Positions 51,537 through 60,663 of a stretch of DNA of 64,000 nt are shown here, piece by piece. The stretch is from the NCBI RefSeq assembly GCF_043555875.1, contig NZ_JBIGHW010000001.1, positions 248,001 through 312,000 of the forward strand, given 5' to 3'. Each line of letters begins with the position of its first letter. Position 1 is the first letter of the stretch. Origin of the DNA: Pelomonas margarita (GTDB taxonomy: Bacteria; Pseudomonadota; Gammaproteobacteria; Burkholderiales; Burkholderiaceae_C). Both the position numbers and the translations under genes were made by a program. Below the pieces are notes generated by a model. That model saw nothing but the letters and a program-made list of their open reading frames with translations. It was not told the DNA's origin and searched no databases.

Positions 51537-52199
51537 TCAGCGCAGTGCCAGGTTGCTGGGCGGCGTGGGCTGGCCGGCCTGGGCGCGCTGGTTGCGCCCG
51601 ATCAGTTCGCGCAGCGCGGCGGTCTGTGCGGCGGCGAAGCGGTGCGTCGTCAGCGGCGTGTCGATGCCGACGACCTCCAGCCTGAAGCCGCGTGCCCACA
51701 CCTGCCCGTTGCCCAGCAGCGCCAGGCCCACCGTGGCGGCGCCCATGCCGTCGGCCGGGATGTCGGCGACGACGTTGACCTCGCACCATTCCGGGCATGC
51801 CGCGGCACCGGCCTGCGCGGAGGGCTCGGGTTCGTCGGCGCTCGTGGGCAGCAGGTACAGCGGCAGGAAGCCGTCGCGCACCACCAGCCCGGTCCAGCCG
51901 TCGGTGCCGGTGGCCTTGACCTCGGCCGTGAAGCGCACCCGCTTGCCGGTGTAGCCCACGACGCTCTGCCAGACGGCGCCCAGTTCGGTGGGCTGGCGAT
52001 GGCCCAGCGATTGCACGGTCAGCGCGCGCGAGGCTTGCTGCTCGGTGGTGGGTGCCACGCCGTAGGCGTAGATGGGGGCGGCCGGCCAGGTGAGGCTGGC
52101 GCCCCCCTGCCAGCCATTGGGCAGGCGCAGGGGCTCGGCGCTGCTGGCGCTGAGCGCCAGCACGGCGATGGGAATGGCGAAGAGGCTGCGGTAGTCCAT
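51537..52199 (-). CDS. Exported protein of unknown function, paralogue 2
   Basis: 220 aa with signal peptide MDYRSLFAIPIAVLALSASSAEP. It shares the MDYR start, GKRVRFTAEVKATGTDGWTGLVVRD and ATVGLALLGNGQVWARGFRLEVVG with the next gene, so the two are tandem paralogues. Three Cys in AAACPEWCEV and nearby could form a disulfide. First gene of a four-gene run that ends with the LytTR regulator. Confidence 0.65.
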   Translation of the reverse strand: MDYRSLFAIPIAVLALSASSAEPLRLPNGWQGGASLTWPAAPIYAYGVAPTTEQQASRALTVQSLGHRQPTELGAVWQSVVGYTGKRVRFTAEVKATGTDGWTGLVVRDGFLPLYLLPTSADEPEPSAQAGAAACPEWCEVNVVADIPADGMGAATVGLALLGNGQVWARGFRLEVVGIDTPLTTHRFAAAQTAALRELIGRNQRAQAGQPTPPSNLALR

Positions 52200-52329
52200 G
52201 GTGACGTGCGTGTTGGTGGCTGACGGGGCGAAGTGTCTGCACCGTCCGCCGGGGTGCCTAGCGCGCTGCGACGAGCGCCCAGCTCGGGCGACGAGGGCGA
52301 GCCGGTGGCGACGAGGGCATGTCGGCGTT

Positions 52330-53220
52330 TCAACGCCCCTGGCCGTACCGCGCCGCCCAGGCCTGCTGCGCGGCGGCCAGCGTGTGAGCCAAGCCCAGGT
52401 GCGCCGCCGGTGCCGGCAGCCCCAGCCGCACCGCAGCCTCGCGCAGCCGCGCGAGCGGGTCGGCGAGGTCGAGGGCCGCCGCGCCGTTCTGCTTGGACAG
52501 CTTGTGCCCGTCGGCCGCCAGCACCAGCGGCGTGTGCAGGTAGCGCGGTGTGGCCACGCCCAGCGCGCGCTGCAGCGCGATCTGGCGCGGCGTGTTGTCG
52601 GCCAGGTCTTCGCCGCGCACGACGTCGGTGATGCCCTGCTCGGCGTCGTCCACGACGACCGCGAGCTGGTAGGCCCACAGACCGTCGGCACGCTTCAGCA
52701 CGAAGTCGCCGACGTCCGCGTCGAGGTCCTGCGACTGCGCGCCGAGCCGGCGGTCCTGCCAGGCGATGCAGCCTTGCACGCGGTAGCGCCAGGCGCGCGG
52801 CGTGCGAGCTCCGGTGCCTGCGCGGCAGGTGCCGGGGTAGACCAGCTCGCCGTGCTTGGGGCGCGGGCCAAGGCTGCGTTCGTAGGCGGCGGCGATCTCG
52901 GCACGCGTGCAGGCGCAGCCGTAGGCGTGGCCGGCGGCGATCAGGCTGTCCAGCGCTCCCTGGTAGCGGTCGCCGCGTTGCGATTGCCACACAGGCGTTT
53001 CGTCCGGGTGCAGGCCCAGCGTGGCGAGCTGGCTCAGGATGAACTCGCCCGTGCCCGGCGGGCAGCGCGGGCCGTCCACGTCCTCGATGCGCACCAGCCA
53101 CTGGCCGCCGTGGGCGCGGGCGTCCAGCCAGCTGGCCAGCGCTGCCACCAGCGAACCGTCGTGCAGCGGGCCGGTGGGCGAGGGCGCGAACCGGCCCCGG
53201 TAGCGGCCGCTTCCGGTCAC
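52330..53220 (-). CDS. gluQ: Glutamyl-queuosine tRNA(Asp) synthetase
   Basis: 296 aa. Class I aaRS catalytic core without anticodon domain: FAPSPTGPLHDG (HIGH-like), DVVRGEDLADNTPRQI, KLSKQNGA (KMSKS-like), plus a zinc-type Cys cluster (CACTRAEI, YPGTC). Attaches glutamate to queuosine 34 of tRNA-Asp. GTG start 53220 overlaps the LysR stop (GTGA); an upstream ATG extension has no family match. Confidence 0.94.
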   Translation of the reverse strand: MTGSGRYRGRFAPSPTGPLHDGSLVAALASWLDARAHGGQWLVRIEDVDGPRCPPGTGEFILSQLATLGLHPDETPVWQSQRGDRYQGALDSLIAAGHAYGCACTRAEIAAAYERSLGPRPKHGELVYPGTCRAGTGARTPRAWRYRVQGCIAWQDRRLGAQSQDLDADVGDFVLKRADGLWAYQLAVVVDDAEQGITDVVRGEDLADNTPRQIALQRALGVATPRYLHTPLVLAADGHKLSKQNGAAALDLADPLARLREAAVRLGLPAPAAHLGLAHTLAAAQQAWAARYGQGR

Positions 53221-54179
53221 AGCACCAGGCCTTCGTGCTGCTCCAGCAGGGCGCGGCGTGTGGCCTCGCTGCGCAGCTTGTCCAGCCACCAGGCCAGGGC
53301 CTTGCCGGGCGCCTGGCCGGTGTCGCGCCAGGCGTAGTGCATGACACCCGAGCGCCGGCCCTCGTAGGTGGCCTTGCGCACGAGGCGGCCGGCGTCAAGG
53401 TGGCGGCGCACCATGCTGACGGGCAGCGAGCCGCAGCCCAGGCCGCGCAGAAGGGCTTCGAGCTTGGTGGCCATGGAGGGCATGGTCAACACGTCCTGCC
53501 CGGGCAGCAGGCCCACGGTGATGGGTGCCAGCGTGCGGGCGCTGTCGGCCACGGCCACGATGCGGTGTTCGGCGATCTGCGCGGCCGTCAGCGGCTCGGG
53601 CAGCTCGGCCAGCGGGTGGTGCGGCGCGACGCAGAACGCGAACTCCAGCTCGCCGGCCGGCTCGCAGTGGATGTTGCTGCTGGCGGCCTGCGCGGGCACG
53701 CCCAGTGCCAGGTCGGCCTGGCCGTGCAGCAGCGCCTCCCAGGTGCCGGCCAGCACCTCCACGCGCAGCTTCAGTCGCGTGGGCGGCGGCGTGCCGTCGT
53801 CCAGCCGCTGCGCGTAGAAGGCCTCCATCAGGTCGAACACGGCGCGGCGGGCGACGGCGTCGTCCATCACCAGCGTGAGCTCGCTCTCCCAGCCGGTGGC
53901 GATGCGGCGCACGCGGTTGGCCACGGCGTCCAGTTCCTGAAGCAGCCGCCGGCCTTCCACCAGCAGCTCCTGGCCGGCGGAGGTCAGCACGGCCTGGCGG
54001 GAGCTGCGGTCGAACAGCAGCACGTCCAGCGCGTCCTCCAGCTGGCGCACGGAGTAGGTCAGCGCCGACGGCACCCGGCCCATCTCGCGGGCGGCGGCGG
54101 CAAAACTGCCAGTGCGGGCAATGGTGTCCATCATGGACAGGGCCTCGGGGGTCAGGGCACGGCGCTTGTCTTGGGTCAT
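53217..54179 (-). CDS. LysR-family regulator next to pirin
   Basis: 320 aa. HTH ALTPEALSMMDTIARTGSFAAAAREMGRVPSALTYSVRQLE and substrate-binding domain. Divergent from the pirin gene with 100 bp between starts, a conserved arrangement in Burkholderiales, so it probably controls the pirin-wrbA operon in response to electrophile or redox stress. Confidence 0.9.
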   Translation of the reverse strand: MTQDKRRALTPEALSMMDTIARTGSFAAAAREMGRVPSALTYSVRQLEDALDVLLFDRSSRQAVLTSAGQELLVEGRRLLQELDAVANRVRRIATGWESELTLVMDDAVARRAVFDLMEAFYAQRLDDGTPPPTRLKLRVEVLAGTWEALLHGQADLALGVPAQAASSNIHCEPAGELEFAFCVAPHHPLAELPEPLTAAQIAEHRIVAVADSARTLAPITVGLLPGQDVLTMPSMATKLEALLRGLGCGSLPVSMVRRHLDAGRLVRKATYEGRRSGVMHYAWRDTGQAPGKALAWWLDKLRSEATRRALLEQHEGLVL

Positions 54180-54279
54180 CTGTTCAGTCTATTTGAACGG
54201 TGTCCTCAAGCCGTGCTGGTCGATGGCGGACAGGCCGGCTCCTACATTGACTCCATCGCCAACAAGCAAGGAGCCTGAG

Positions 54280-55005
54280 ATGACCACCCAACTGATCAAG
54301 TCCAGCGACCGCGGCTACGCCGACCATGGCTGGCTGAAGTCCTTCCACAGCTTCTCGTTCGCCGACTACTACGACCCGGCCCGCATGGGCTTCGGTGCGC
54401 TGCGCGTCATCAACGAGGACAAGGTCGCCCCCGGCCGCGGCTTCGGCACGCACGGCCACCGCGACATGGAGATCATCAGCTACGTGCTGTCCGGCGAGCT
54501 GGCCCACAAGGACAGCATGGGCAACGGCGAGGTGGGCGGCGCCAACGCAGGCGTCATCCGCCCCGGCGACGTGCAGCGCATGAGCGCCGGCACCGGCGTC
54601 ATGCACAGCGAGTTCAACCATGCCAAGGACGAGACGACGCACTTCCTGCAGATCTGGATCATGCCGGACCAGCGCGGCATTGCCCCGAGCTACGAGCAGA
54701 AGCACTTCGACCCGGCGTCCAAGCGCGGCAAGCTGCGGCTGGTCGCCGCCAACGATGGCGCCGACGGGGCCGTGACCATCCACGCGGATGCCAAGCTGTA
54801 TGCCGGCTTGTTCGACGGCGCTGAGAGCGCCGAGCTGGCCCTGGACCTCACCCGTCTGGCCTATATCCACGTGGTGCGTGGATCGCTTAACGTCAACGGG
54901 CAAGACCTGACGGCGGGTGATGCCTTGCAGGTTCGTGAAGCATCGCGCCTCTCGCTTTCGGCCGGCAAGGACGCCGAGGTTCTCGTTTTTGACCTGGCCG
55001 CCTGA
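54280..55005 (+). CDS. Pirin-family protein
   Basis: 241 aa, double cupin. Metal ligands in the N-terminal cupin: RGFGTHGHRDMEI (two His), and GTGVMHSEFN with His and Glu. Some bacterial pirins have quercetinase activity. AAGGAG at 54268-54273, 6 nt upstream, supports ATG 54280 (MTTQLIKSSDRGYADHGW). 30 bp before wrbA, same operon. Confidence 0.94.
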   Translation: MTTQLIKSSDRGYADHGWLKSFHSFSFADYYDPARMGFGALRVINEDKVAPGRGFGTHGHRDMEIISYVLSGELAHKDSMGNGEVGGANAGVIRPGDVQRMSAGTGVMHSEFNHAKDETTHFLQIWIMPDQRGIAPSYEQKHFDPASKRGKLRLVAANDGADGAVTIHADAKLYAGLFDGAESAELALDLTRLAYIHVVRGSLNVNGQDLTAGDALQVREASRLSLSAGKDAEVLVFDLAA

Positions 55006-55035
55006 TCTTTTTCACTCCAACCGAGGAAATCCACC

Positions 55036-55590
55036 ATGAGCAAGATCGTTGTCCTGTACCACTCCGGCTACGGCCATACCAAGAAGGTCGCCGAGGCCGT
55101 CGCCGGCGCGGCTGGCGCGCAGCTGATCGCCATCGACGCCGAGGGCAACATCGGCGATGCCGACTGGGCCACGCTGGCCGCGGCCGACGGCATCGTCTTC
55201 GGCACGCCCACCTACATGGGCGGCCCGAGCTGGCAGTTCAAGAAGTTCGCCGACGCGAGCAGCAAGCCCTGGTATGCCCAGGTCTGGAAGGACAAGATCG
55301 CCGCCGGCTTCACCAACAGCGCCACGCTCAATGGCGACAAGCAGGGCACCATCCAGTACCTTCACGCGTTGAGCCAGCAGCACAGCATGATCTGGGTCGG
55401 CATGGGCATGAAGGCGCCCAACCACAAGGCCGCCACGCGCGACGACGTCAACAATCTCGGTGGCTACGCCGGCCTCATCACGGCCACGCCCAGCGACGCC
55501 TCGGCCGAGGAGATGGTGCCGGGTGACATTGCCACGGCCAAGGCCTTCGGCGAGCGCGTGAAGGCGGTCGTGGAGCGCTGGACTAAATAA
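55036..55590 (+). CDS. wrbA: NAD(P)H:quinone oxidoreductase / flavodoxin-like (WrbA family)
   Basis: 184 aa flavodoxin fold: MSKIVVLYHSGYGHTKKVAEAVAGAAG (FMN phosphate loop), FGTPTYMGGPSWQFKKFADAS and HSMIWVGMGM. Two-electron quinone reduction. Runs in an operon after pirin; its 3' end overlaps the convergent DUF1501 gene by 8 bp. Confidence 0.93.
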   Translation: MSKIVVLYHSGYGHTKKVAEAVAGAAGAQLIAIDAEGNIGDADWATLAAADGIVFGTPTYMGGPSWQFKKFADASSKPWYAQVWKDKIAAGFTNSATLNGDKQGTIQYLHALSQQHSMIWVGMGMKAPNHKAATRDDVNNLGGYAGLITATPSDASAEEMVPGDIATAKAFGERVKAVVERWTK

Positions 55591-56773
55591 GGCCCAGGTC
55601 GCGCGGGCTGGCGCCAGGAAAGACCTGCGCCAGCTGCGCGTCGTTCAGGCCGTACATTCGCCTGAACAGGCCACCCAGCGTCGCCCGCACCTCGTTGAGC
55701 ACGGGCCAGTCGCGGTGCTGGTGCAGCGTGGCCGCGCTGACGGCCACCTGCTCGCCAGCGATGCGCCCGCCGCGCACGGCGCCGCCCAGCACCCAGTAGG
55801 CGCTGCCGTGGCCGTGGTCGGTGCCGCGGTTGCCGTTCTCGCGGAAGGTGCGGCCGAACTCGCTCATGACCACGACGACGGTGTGGCGCCATTGCGGCCC
55901 CATCTCGTCGGCAAACAGCGCCAGGCCGCGCCCCAGCTCGCCCAGCCGCGTGGCCAGCGTGCCGGTGGCGCCGCCCTGGCCCACGTGGGTGTCCCAGCCG
56001 CCCACGTCGATGAAGCCCAGCGTGACACGCTCGCGCATCAGCCGCGCGACGCGGCGCGCCTCCAGCGCAAATCCCTTGGGCGCGATGGCGCCACGACTGG
56101 CTGCCTGCATCTCTGCGGCCATGTCCTCGGACTTCATGCCGGCCATCTCTCGGGCGACCTCGTCGCGCACCTCGAAGCCGCCGCTCACCGCCTCGGCGAA
56201 GCGTGTGCCGGCGTACATGCCGCTGATGAGCTGGGCCTGGGCCGGCGTGATGGCCGGCTTGTTCACGTCGCGAAGCGCCTGGTTGGCCACGGGCTGCTCG
56301 CCGCGCAGGATCAGCGGCAGCTGGTCGGTGAAGGCCATGGCCTGCAGGCGCGTGGGGCTGCCCAGCACCGTGGCCAGCCGGTTCATGAAGCCGCTGCGGA
56401 AGTCGCGTGGCCCCTGCTCGGCCTGACCCAGCTCGATGTTGTCCTGCGTCTCGAAGTGGCTGCGCGACAGGTCGCGGCTGCCGGCAAACGGCACAAAGGC
56501 GGCCTGCTGGTGCCGCCACAGCGGGTGCACGCTGTCGGCCAGCGCGGGCGCCAGGCCCCAGTCGCTGTCCAGCGCCAGCGCGGCGCCCTTCGGGATCGCG
56601 ATGTTGGGACGCGCCTCGGCATAGAAGGGCGCGGTGGGCACCAGCAGGTTGGCGGCGTCGTAGCCGCCGCGCAGGAACACCACCAGCAGGCGCGGCGTCT
56701 CGGGTGCGCCGGCCCACACGCGGGCGGGCAGTGCTGCGCCCAGGCCCAGTTGAAGCAGCAGTCGTCGGTCCAT
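55583..56773 (-). CDS. Exported DUF1501 (sulfatase-like) protein
   Basis: 396 aa. The start MDRRLLLQLGLGAALPARVWA is leader-like (twin-arginine-like RR). DUF1501 pattern: LLVVFLRGGYDAANLLVPT, SRSHFETQDNIE, TLGFIDVGGWDTH and VVVMSEFGRTFRENGNRGTDHGHG. The alkaline-phosphatase-fold metal residues (D, H) are present. A GTG at 56782 overlapping the DUF1800 stop is an alternative start. Always paired with DUF1800; function unknown. Confidence 0.87.
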   Translation of the reverse strand: MDRRLLLQLGLGAALPARVWAGAPETPRLLVVFLRGGYDAANLLVPTAPFYAEARPNIAIPKGAALALDSDWGLAPALADSVHPLWRHQQAAFVPFAGSRDLSRSHFETQDNIELGQAEQGPRDFRSGFMNRLATVLGSPTRLQAMAFTDQLPLILRGEQPVANQALRDVNKPAITPAQAQLISGMYAGTRFAEAVSGGFEVRDEVAREMAGMKSEDMAAEMQAASRGAIAPKGFALEARRVARLMRERVTLGFIDVGGWDTHVGQGGATGTLATRLGELGRGLALFADEMGPQWRHTVVVVMSEFGRTFRENGNRGTDHGHGSAYWVLGGAVRGGRIAGEQVAVSAATLHQHRDWPVLNEVRATLGGLFRRMYGLNDAQLAQVFPGASPRDLGLI

Positions 56774-56778
56774 GGCGC

Positions 56779-58317
56779 TCACCTGTGCATGAGTTCGGGG
56801 GAAGACAGCAGCAGGCCGTTCCATTCCTGCTGCGAGCCGGCCGTGGCCAGTGCCTGCCGCGTGGCTGCGGCCAGGCGCGGCGCGATGGCGTCGAAGTACA
56901 GCGGCTGCGCCAGCTGCGGGAAGGCCGGCCGCTCGCGCGTGTCGCCCTCGGGCTTGAACAGGCCGGCGCTGCCGCTGCCCAGAGTGCGGGCGATCTCGAA
57001 GCGCGTATTCAGCTGGCCGGGGCCGGCCCAGGCGTTTTCGTCCAGCGGGTAGCCATCGGGCGTCTGTCGGTTGAAGGGCGACTGCCCCAACCGGGCCAGC
57101 CAGCCCAGCATGGGGCCGGTGTTGAGCACCACGCGGTCGCCATAGGCCAGCCGCACCGCGCCGAGCACGAAGTGCGCCGGGTCCTTGAACTTGACGCCCA
57201 GCGAGGCCTCGAACTCGGGCGCGCTGACCATGGTGCGCAGCACCTCGTCCAGCCGGCCGTCGGTCTGCTGCCAGCGCTGCACCATGCGCGCCACCAGCGC
57301 GGGCGGTGGCGTGTCGGCCACGAAGTACTGGGCCAGCTTGCGCGACACGTGGCGGGCGGTGCTGGGGTGGCGGGCCAGCAGGGCCAGCACCTGGTCCAGC
57401 TCGGCCTCGCCCTGGCCCTTGATGTTGACGCCCAGCAGCTGCTTGTCGCCGAAGTCGTGCCGCGCGGGGTGGAACTCGGTCAGCCCGGCCAGCCGGTAGC
57501 CGGCCTCGTGCTCGGGCTTGAGGCGGGGCTTGGTGCCGCTGGCGTTGACGCCCAGGCCGGTCAGCACGCGAGCGAGCTCCTGTACATCGCGCTGGCCGTA
57601 GCCGCCGTCCGCGCCCAGCGTGTGCAGCTCCAGCAGCTCGCGCGCGTAGTTTTCGTTGAGGCGGCCGGCGGCGTTCTGGTCGTTGTCCAGGTAGCGCAGC
57701 ATGGCCGGGTGGCGGGCCGTGTAGCCCAGCAGGTCGCGGAAGCGCCCGAGCGAGCGCTCGTGCAGGCCCTGCTCGTAGTCGCCCACCATGGCGCGCAGGT
57801 TGTGCTTGTACTGGTGGACGTTGAAGTGGTTGAACCAGAACCAGCCCAGCTGTGCCTGCAGTTGCTGCGGGGCGTACAGCGCCCGCAGCAGCTGGCGCGT
57901 CGCGGCGTCGCGGGCCAAACGCGTCATGGCGGCCTGGTACTGCTTTTGCGCCTCGGCCTTGGCCGTGTCGTCGGTCAGCGCATCGGCGGCCTTGCGCTGG
58001 GCTTCCATGCGCTGCACCAGCGCGGGCAGCGGCTCGCGAAGGCTGGGCAGCGCGTCGAGCTGGGCCTGGGCCGCCTCGGGCAGCGGGGCGCTGGCGGCCG
58101 GCTGCAACTGGGCGTCCAGCCAGGTACTGCGGCCCTGGCGGCGCAGTTGCGCCAGGTCTGCGCTGCGGGCGCCCCAGGTCAGGCGGTCCAGCCACAGCGC
58201 ATCCCGTGCCGGGTCTTGCCCCGCCGCAGGAGATGCAGGCGTCGTGGCACAGCCGGCGAGGGCCAGCGTGACAACGGCGGCAACCGTGGCGGCGAGGGTG
58301 AGGGCGAGCGTTCTCAT
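56779..58317 (-). CDS. DUF1800 lipoprotein
   Basis: About 512 aa from ATG 58317 (MRTLALTLAATVAAVVTLALAGC), a lipoprotein signal with LAGC lipobox; an ATG at 58329 adds four residues. DUF1800 landmarks: QAQLGWFWFNHFNVHQYKH, ENYARELLELHTLGADGGYGQ, VQELARVLTGLGV, RHVSRKLAQYFV. Partner of the DUF1501 protein; the pair is common in Proteobacteria and thought to be linked to the cell surface, role not known. Confidence 0.87.
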   Translation of the reverse strand: MRTLALTLAATVAAVVTLALAGCATTPASPAAGQDPARDALWLDRLTWGARSADLAQLRRQGRSTWLDAQLQPAASAPLPEAAQAQLDALPSLREPLPALVQRMEAQRKAADALTDDTAKAEAQKQYQAAMTRLARDAATRQLLRALYAPQQLQAQLGWFWFNHFNVHQYKHNLRAMVGDYEQGLHERSLGRFRDLLGYTARHPAMLRYLDNDQNAAGRLNENYARELLELHTLGADGGYGQRDVQELARVLTGLGVNASGTKPRLKPEHEAGYRLAGLTEFHPARHDFGDKQLLGVNIKGQGEAELDQVLALLARHPSTARHVSRKLAQYFVADTPPPALVARMVQRWQQTDGRLDEVLRTMVSAPEFEASLGVKFKDPAHFVLGAVRLAYGDRVVLNTGPMLGWLARLGQSPFNRQTPDGYPLDENAWAGPGQLNTRFEIARTLGSGSAGLFKPEGDTRERPAFPQLAQPLYFDAIAPRLAAATRQALATAGSQQEWNGLLLSSPELMHR

Positions 58318-58379
58318 GGCGGGCGCCATGATGGCGCGGCCGGGCTCGGCCGTCGATGGCGGCAACAAGACTTCACATG

Positions 58380-58535
58380 TCGTCGCTGCTGTCGCGCCTT
58401 GGCGCGGGCCGAGCGCCGGGCCGCCCCAAGCCGGTCCGCCAGGCGATTGACAAGCGGCTCGACGCCACTTGTATCGCCGCCCCTCGGGGGACCGACCCAA
58501 GCGCCTGCGTTCAGCAGGAGCGCTTGGGGCGAGGG
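58380..58535. repeat. Palindrome-rich intergenic repeat
   Basis: Between the DUF1800 start and the sbp stop lies a 150-bp block of nested inverted repeats, for example CCAAGCGC with GCGCTTGG (about 58497-58530) around CTGC-gttca-GCAG, and CGCC/GGCG pairs around 58393-58405. There is no T-run, so it is not a typical terminator. Likely another member of a REP-like family as in the pabB insert. Confidence 0.55.
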
Positions 58536-58541
58536 GCCTGT

Positions 58542-59525
58542 TTACTTGATGTAGATCTTGTCGAACAGGCCGCCGTCGTCGAAGTGCGCCTTTTGCACCG
58601 TGCGCCAGTCGCCGAACAGCTCGCCCAGCGTGAACAGCTTGACCGGCTGGAAGGTCTTCGCGTACTTCGCCGCCACCTTGCCATCACGCGGACGGTAGTA
58701 GTTCTGCGCGGCCAGCTCCTGGCCCTCGGGGCCGTACAGGAACTCCAGGTAGGCCTGGGCCTGCTTGCGCGTGCCGCGCTTGTCCACCACCTTGTCCACC
58801 ACCGCCACCGGCGGCTCCGCCAGGATGGACAGGCTGGGCGTGACGATCTCGAACTTCTCCGGGCCCAGCTCCTTCACGGCCAGAAAGGCTTCGTTCTCCC
58901 ACGCAATCAGCACGTCGCCGATGCCGCGCTCCACGAAGGTCGTCGTGGAGCCGCGCGCGCCGGAGTCCAGCACCTTGACGTTGGCGAAGATCTTCTTGAC
59001 GAACTCCTGCGCCGTGGCCGGCGTGCCGCCGTTCCTCAGGTTGTAGCCCCAGGCCGCCAGGTAGTTCCAGCGCGCGCCGCCGCTGGTCTTGGGGTTGGGC
59101 GTGATGACTTCGACGCCGGGCTTGGTCAGGTCGTTCCAGTCCTTGATGCCCTTGGGGTTGCCCTTGCGCACGAGGAAGACGATGGTGGACGTGTAGGGGC
59201 AGGCGTTCTGCGGCAGGCGCTTCTGCCAGTCCAGTGGCAGCAGCTTGTGGTCGGCTACGGCGTCAATGTCGTAGGCCAGGGCCAGCGTCACGACATCCGC
59301 CTCCAGCCCGTCGATGACGGAGCGGGCCTGCTTGCCCGAGCCGCCGTGCGAGGCCTTGATGGTGATGGTCTCGCCGGTCTTGGCCTTCCAGTGGGCGCTG
59401 AAAGCCTTGTTGAAGTCCTGGTAGAGCTCGCGCGTCGGGTCGTAGGAGACGTTGAGCAGCGTGGTCTGGGCGAGGGCGCCGGTGGCGGCGAGAGTCAGGG
59501 CGAGGGTGGCGAGAACGGTTCGCAT
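58542..59525 (-). CDS. sbp: Periplasmic sulfate-binding protein
   Basis: 327 aa with signal peptide MRTVLATLALTLAATGALAQ. Sbp/CysP pattern: LNVSYDPTRELYQDFNKAFSAHW, KASHGGSGKQARSVIDGLEADVVTLALAYDIDAV, and GARWNYLAAWGYNL. Binds sulfate or thiosulfate for an ABC importer. No cysT/cysW/cysA gene is next to it, so it is an orphan in this window; a CysB-like regulator lies about 1.1 kb away. Confidence 0.94.
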   Translation of the reverse strand: MRTVLATLALTLAATGALAQTTLLNVSYDPTRELYQDFNKAFSAHWKAKTGETITIKASHGGSGKQARSVIDGLEADVVTLALAYDIDAVADHKLLPLDWQKRLPQNACPYTSTIVFLVRKGNPKGIKDWNDLTKPGVEVITPNPKTSGGARWNYLAAWGYNLRNGGTPATAQEFVKKIFANVKVLDSGARGSTTTFVERGIGDVLIAWENEAFLAVKELGPEKFEIVTPSLSILAEPPVAVVDKVVDKRGTRKQAQAYLEFLYGPEGQELAAQNYYRPRDGKVAAKYAKTFQPVKLFTLGELFGDWRTVQKAHFDDGGLFDKIYIK

Positions 59526-59730
59526 GAGAGGCCTGCTGAAGTGATGGGGCTCACTCTAGGGAGGCCGCCTGTCGCTCACAACGAAGGCTTGCGCAGCTGC
59601 TCATGCGGTTTTCGTTGCAGGGGCCGGGCCATGTGTCAGCTTGGTGATATGGCGGCCACACGCTGGAAACCCGGCCTCCCTAAAGTGGCCGCGAGACCCC
59701 AACGACGCCGCCGTGCAGGCGGCCTGCACC

Positions 59731-60663
59731 ATGCGTTCCACTGCTGAATCCCCCGCCCGCCCCGATGCCGACCGCCGCCGCCTGCTGGGCGCGTTCGGTG
59801 CCTTGTGCGCGCCGGCCGCCGGCCAGGCGGCCGATGGCGCCGTGCCGGTGGCCACGGCCACGGCGCTGGAGGCCGAACTACAGCGACTGGCGGGCCAGGC
59901 GGCGGCCGGCTGCAGCGTCGTCGCCCATGAAACCGAAGGGCCGTTCCCTCTGCGCGCGGCGCTGGCCGGCTCGGCGCTGCTGCGCAGCGACATGACCGAG
60001 GGCCGCCCCGGTGTGCCGCTGACGCTGCGCGTCGTCGTGACGGATGCGAGCCGGCGCTGCGCCCCGCTGGCGGGCGCCTGGGTCTACCTGTGGCATTGCG
60101 ATAAGGACGGCGCCTACTCCGGCGACGAGCAGGCCGCCGCCGGCGCTGCCCAGCCCTCGACCTTCATGCGGGCCGTGCAGCGCTGCGATGCCGACGGCGC
60201 GGTGACGTTTCACACCGTCTACCCCGGCTGGTACGAGGGCCGCATCACCCACATCCACTGCATGGTGTTCCTGCCCGGCAGCGCCTTGTCGGCACGCAGC
60301 GCGTCGGTGGCGACGACGCAGTTCGCGTTCCCGCCGCTGGTGACAGACGCCGTCTACGCCAGCCCGCTGTACGGCCAGGGCCCCAACACCTCGGTGCGCA
60401 GCTTTGCCGAGGACATGGTGTTCGCTGACGGCACGGGCACCGAGATGCTGGCGCTGTCGGGCAGCGTGGCGGCCGGCTACCTGGCCGGTATCACGCTGGC
60501 GGTGGACCCAGCCGCGCCGCCGCGGGCGGAGCTGCTGGGCGAGCCGGGCGGCCCCGGCCGGGGCCCGCGTCCACCGGACGGCGCGTTGCCACCCCTGCCG
60601 CCCGGCCTGGGGCTGCGGCCCCTGCCTGGCGGGCCGGGACCGCGCCCGCGCCGGCCGGGTTGA
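59731..60663 (+). CDS. Exported intradiol ring-cleavage dioxygenase-like protein
   Basis: 310 aa. Twin-arginine-like leader (DADRRRLLGAFGALCAPAAGQAA). Iron ligands of intradiol dioxygenases are visible: Tyr in WHCDKDGAYSG, and Tyr, His, His in YPGWYEGRITHIH. The last 45 residues are a Pro/Gly/Arg-rich tail. Exported members of this family are known, but substrate is not. ATG 59731 is the likely start. Confidence 0.85.
   Translation: MRSTAESPARPDADRRRLLGAFGALCAPAAGQAADGAVPVATATALEAELQRLAGQAAAGCSVVAHETEGPFPLRAALAGSALLRSDMTEGRPGVPLTLRVVVTDASRRCAPLAGAWVYLWHCDKDGAYSGDEQAAAGAAQPSTFMRAVQRCDADGAVTFHTVYPGWYEGRITHIHCMVFLPGSALSARSASVATTQFAFPPLVTDAVYASPLYGQGPNTSVRSFAEDMVFADGTGTEMLALSGSVAAGYLAGITLAVDPAAPPRAELLGEPGGPGRGPRPPDGALPPLPPGLGLRPLPGGPGPRPRRPG

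Noticed and set aside
52200..52329. Small gene between gluQ and the exported paralogue
   Set aside because: Short frames exist but none has a ribosome site or family likeness. Parts (gacgag/gcgacgag strings) loosely resemble the inner arm of the pabB element, too weakly to annotate.
58497..58530. Rho-independent terminator after sbp
   Set aside because: A good stem is present, but no T-run follows in the sbp direction; listed as a repeat instead.
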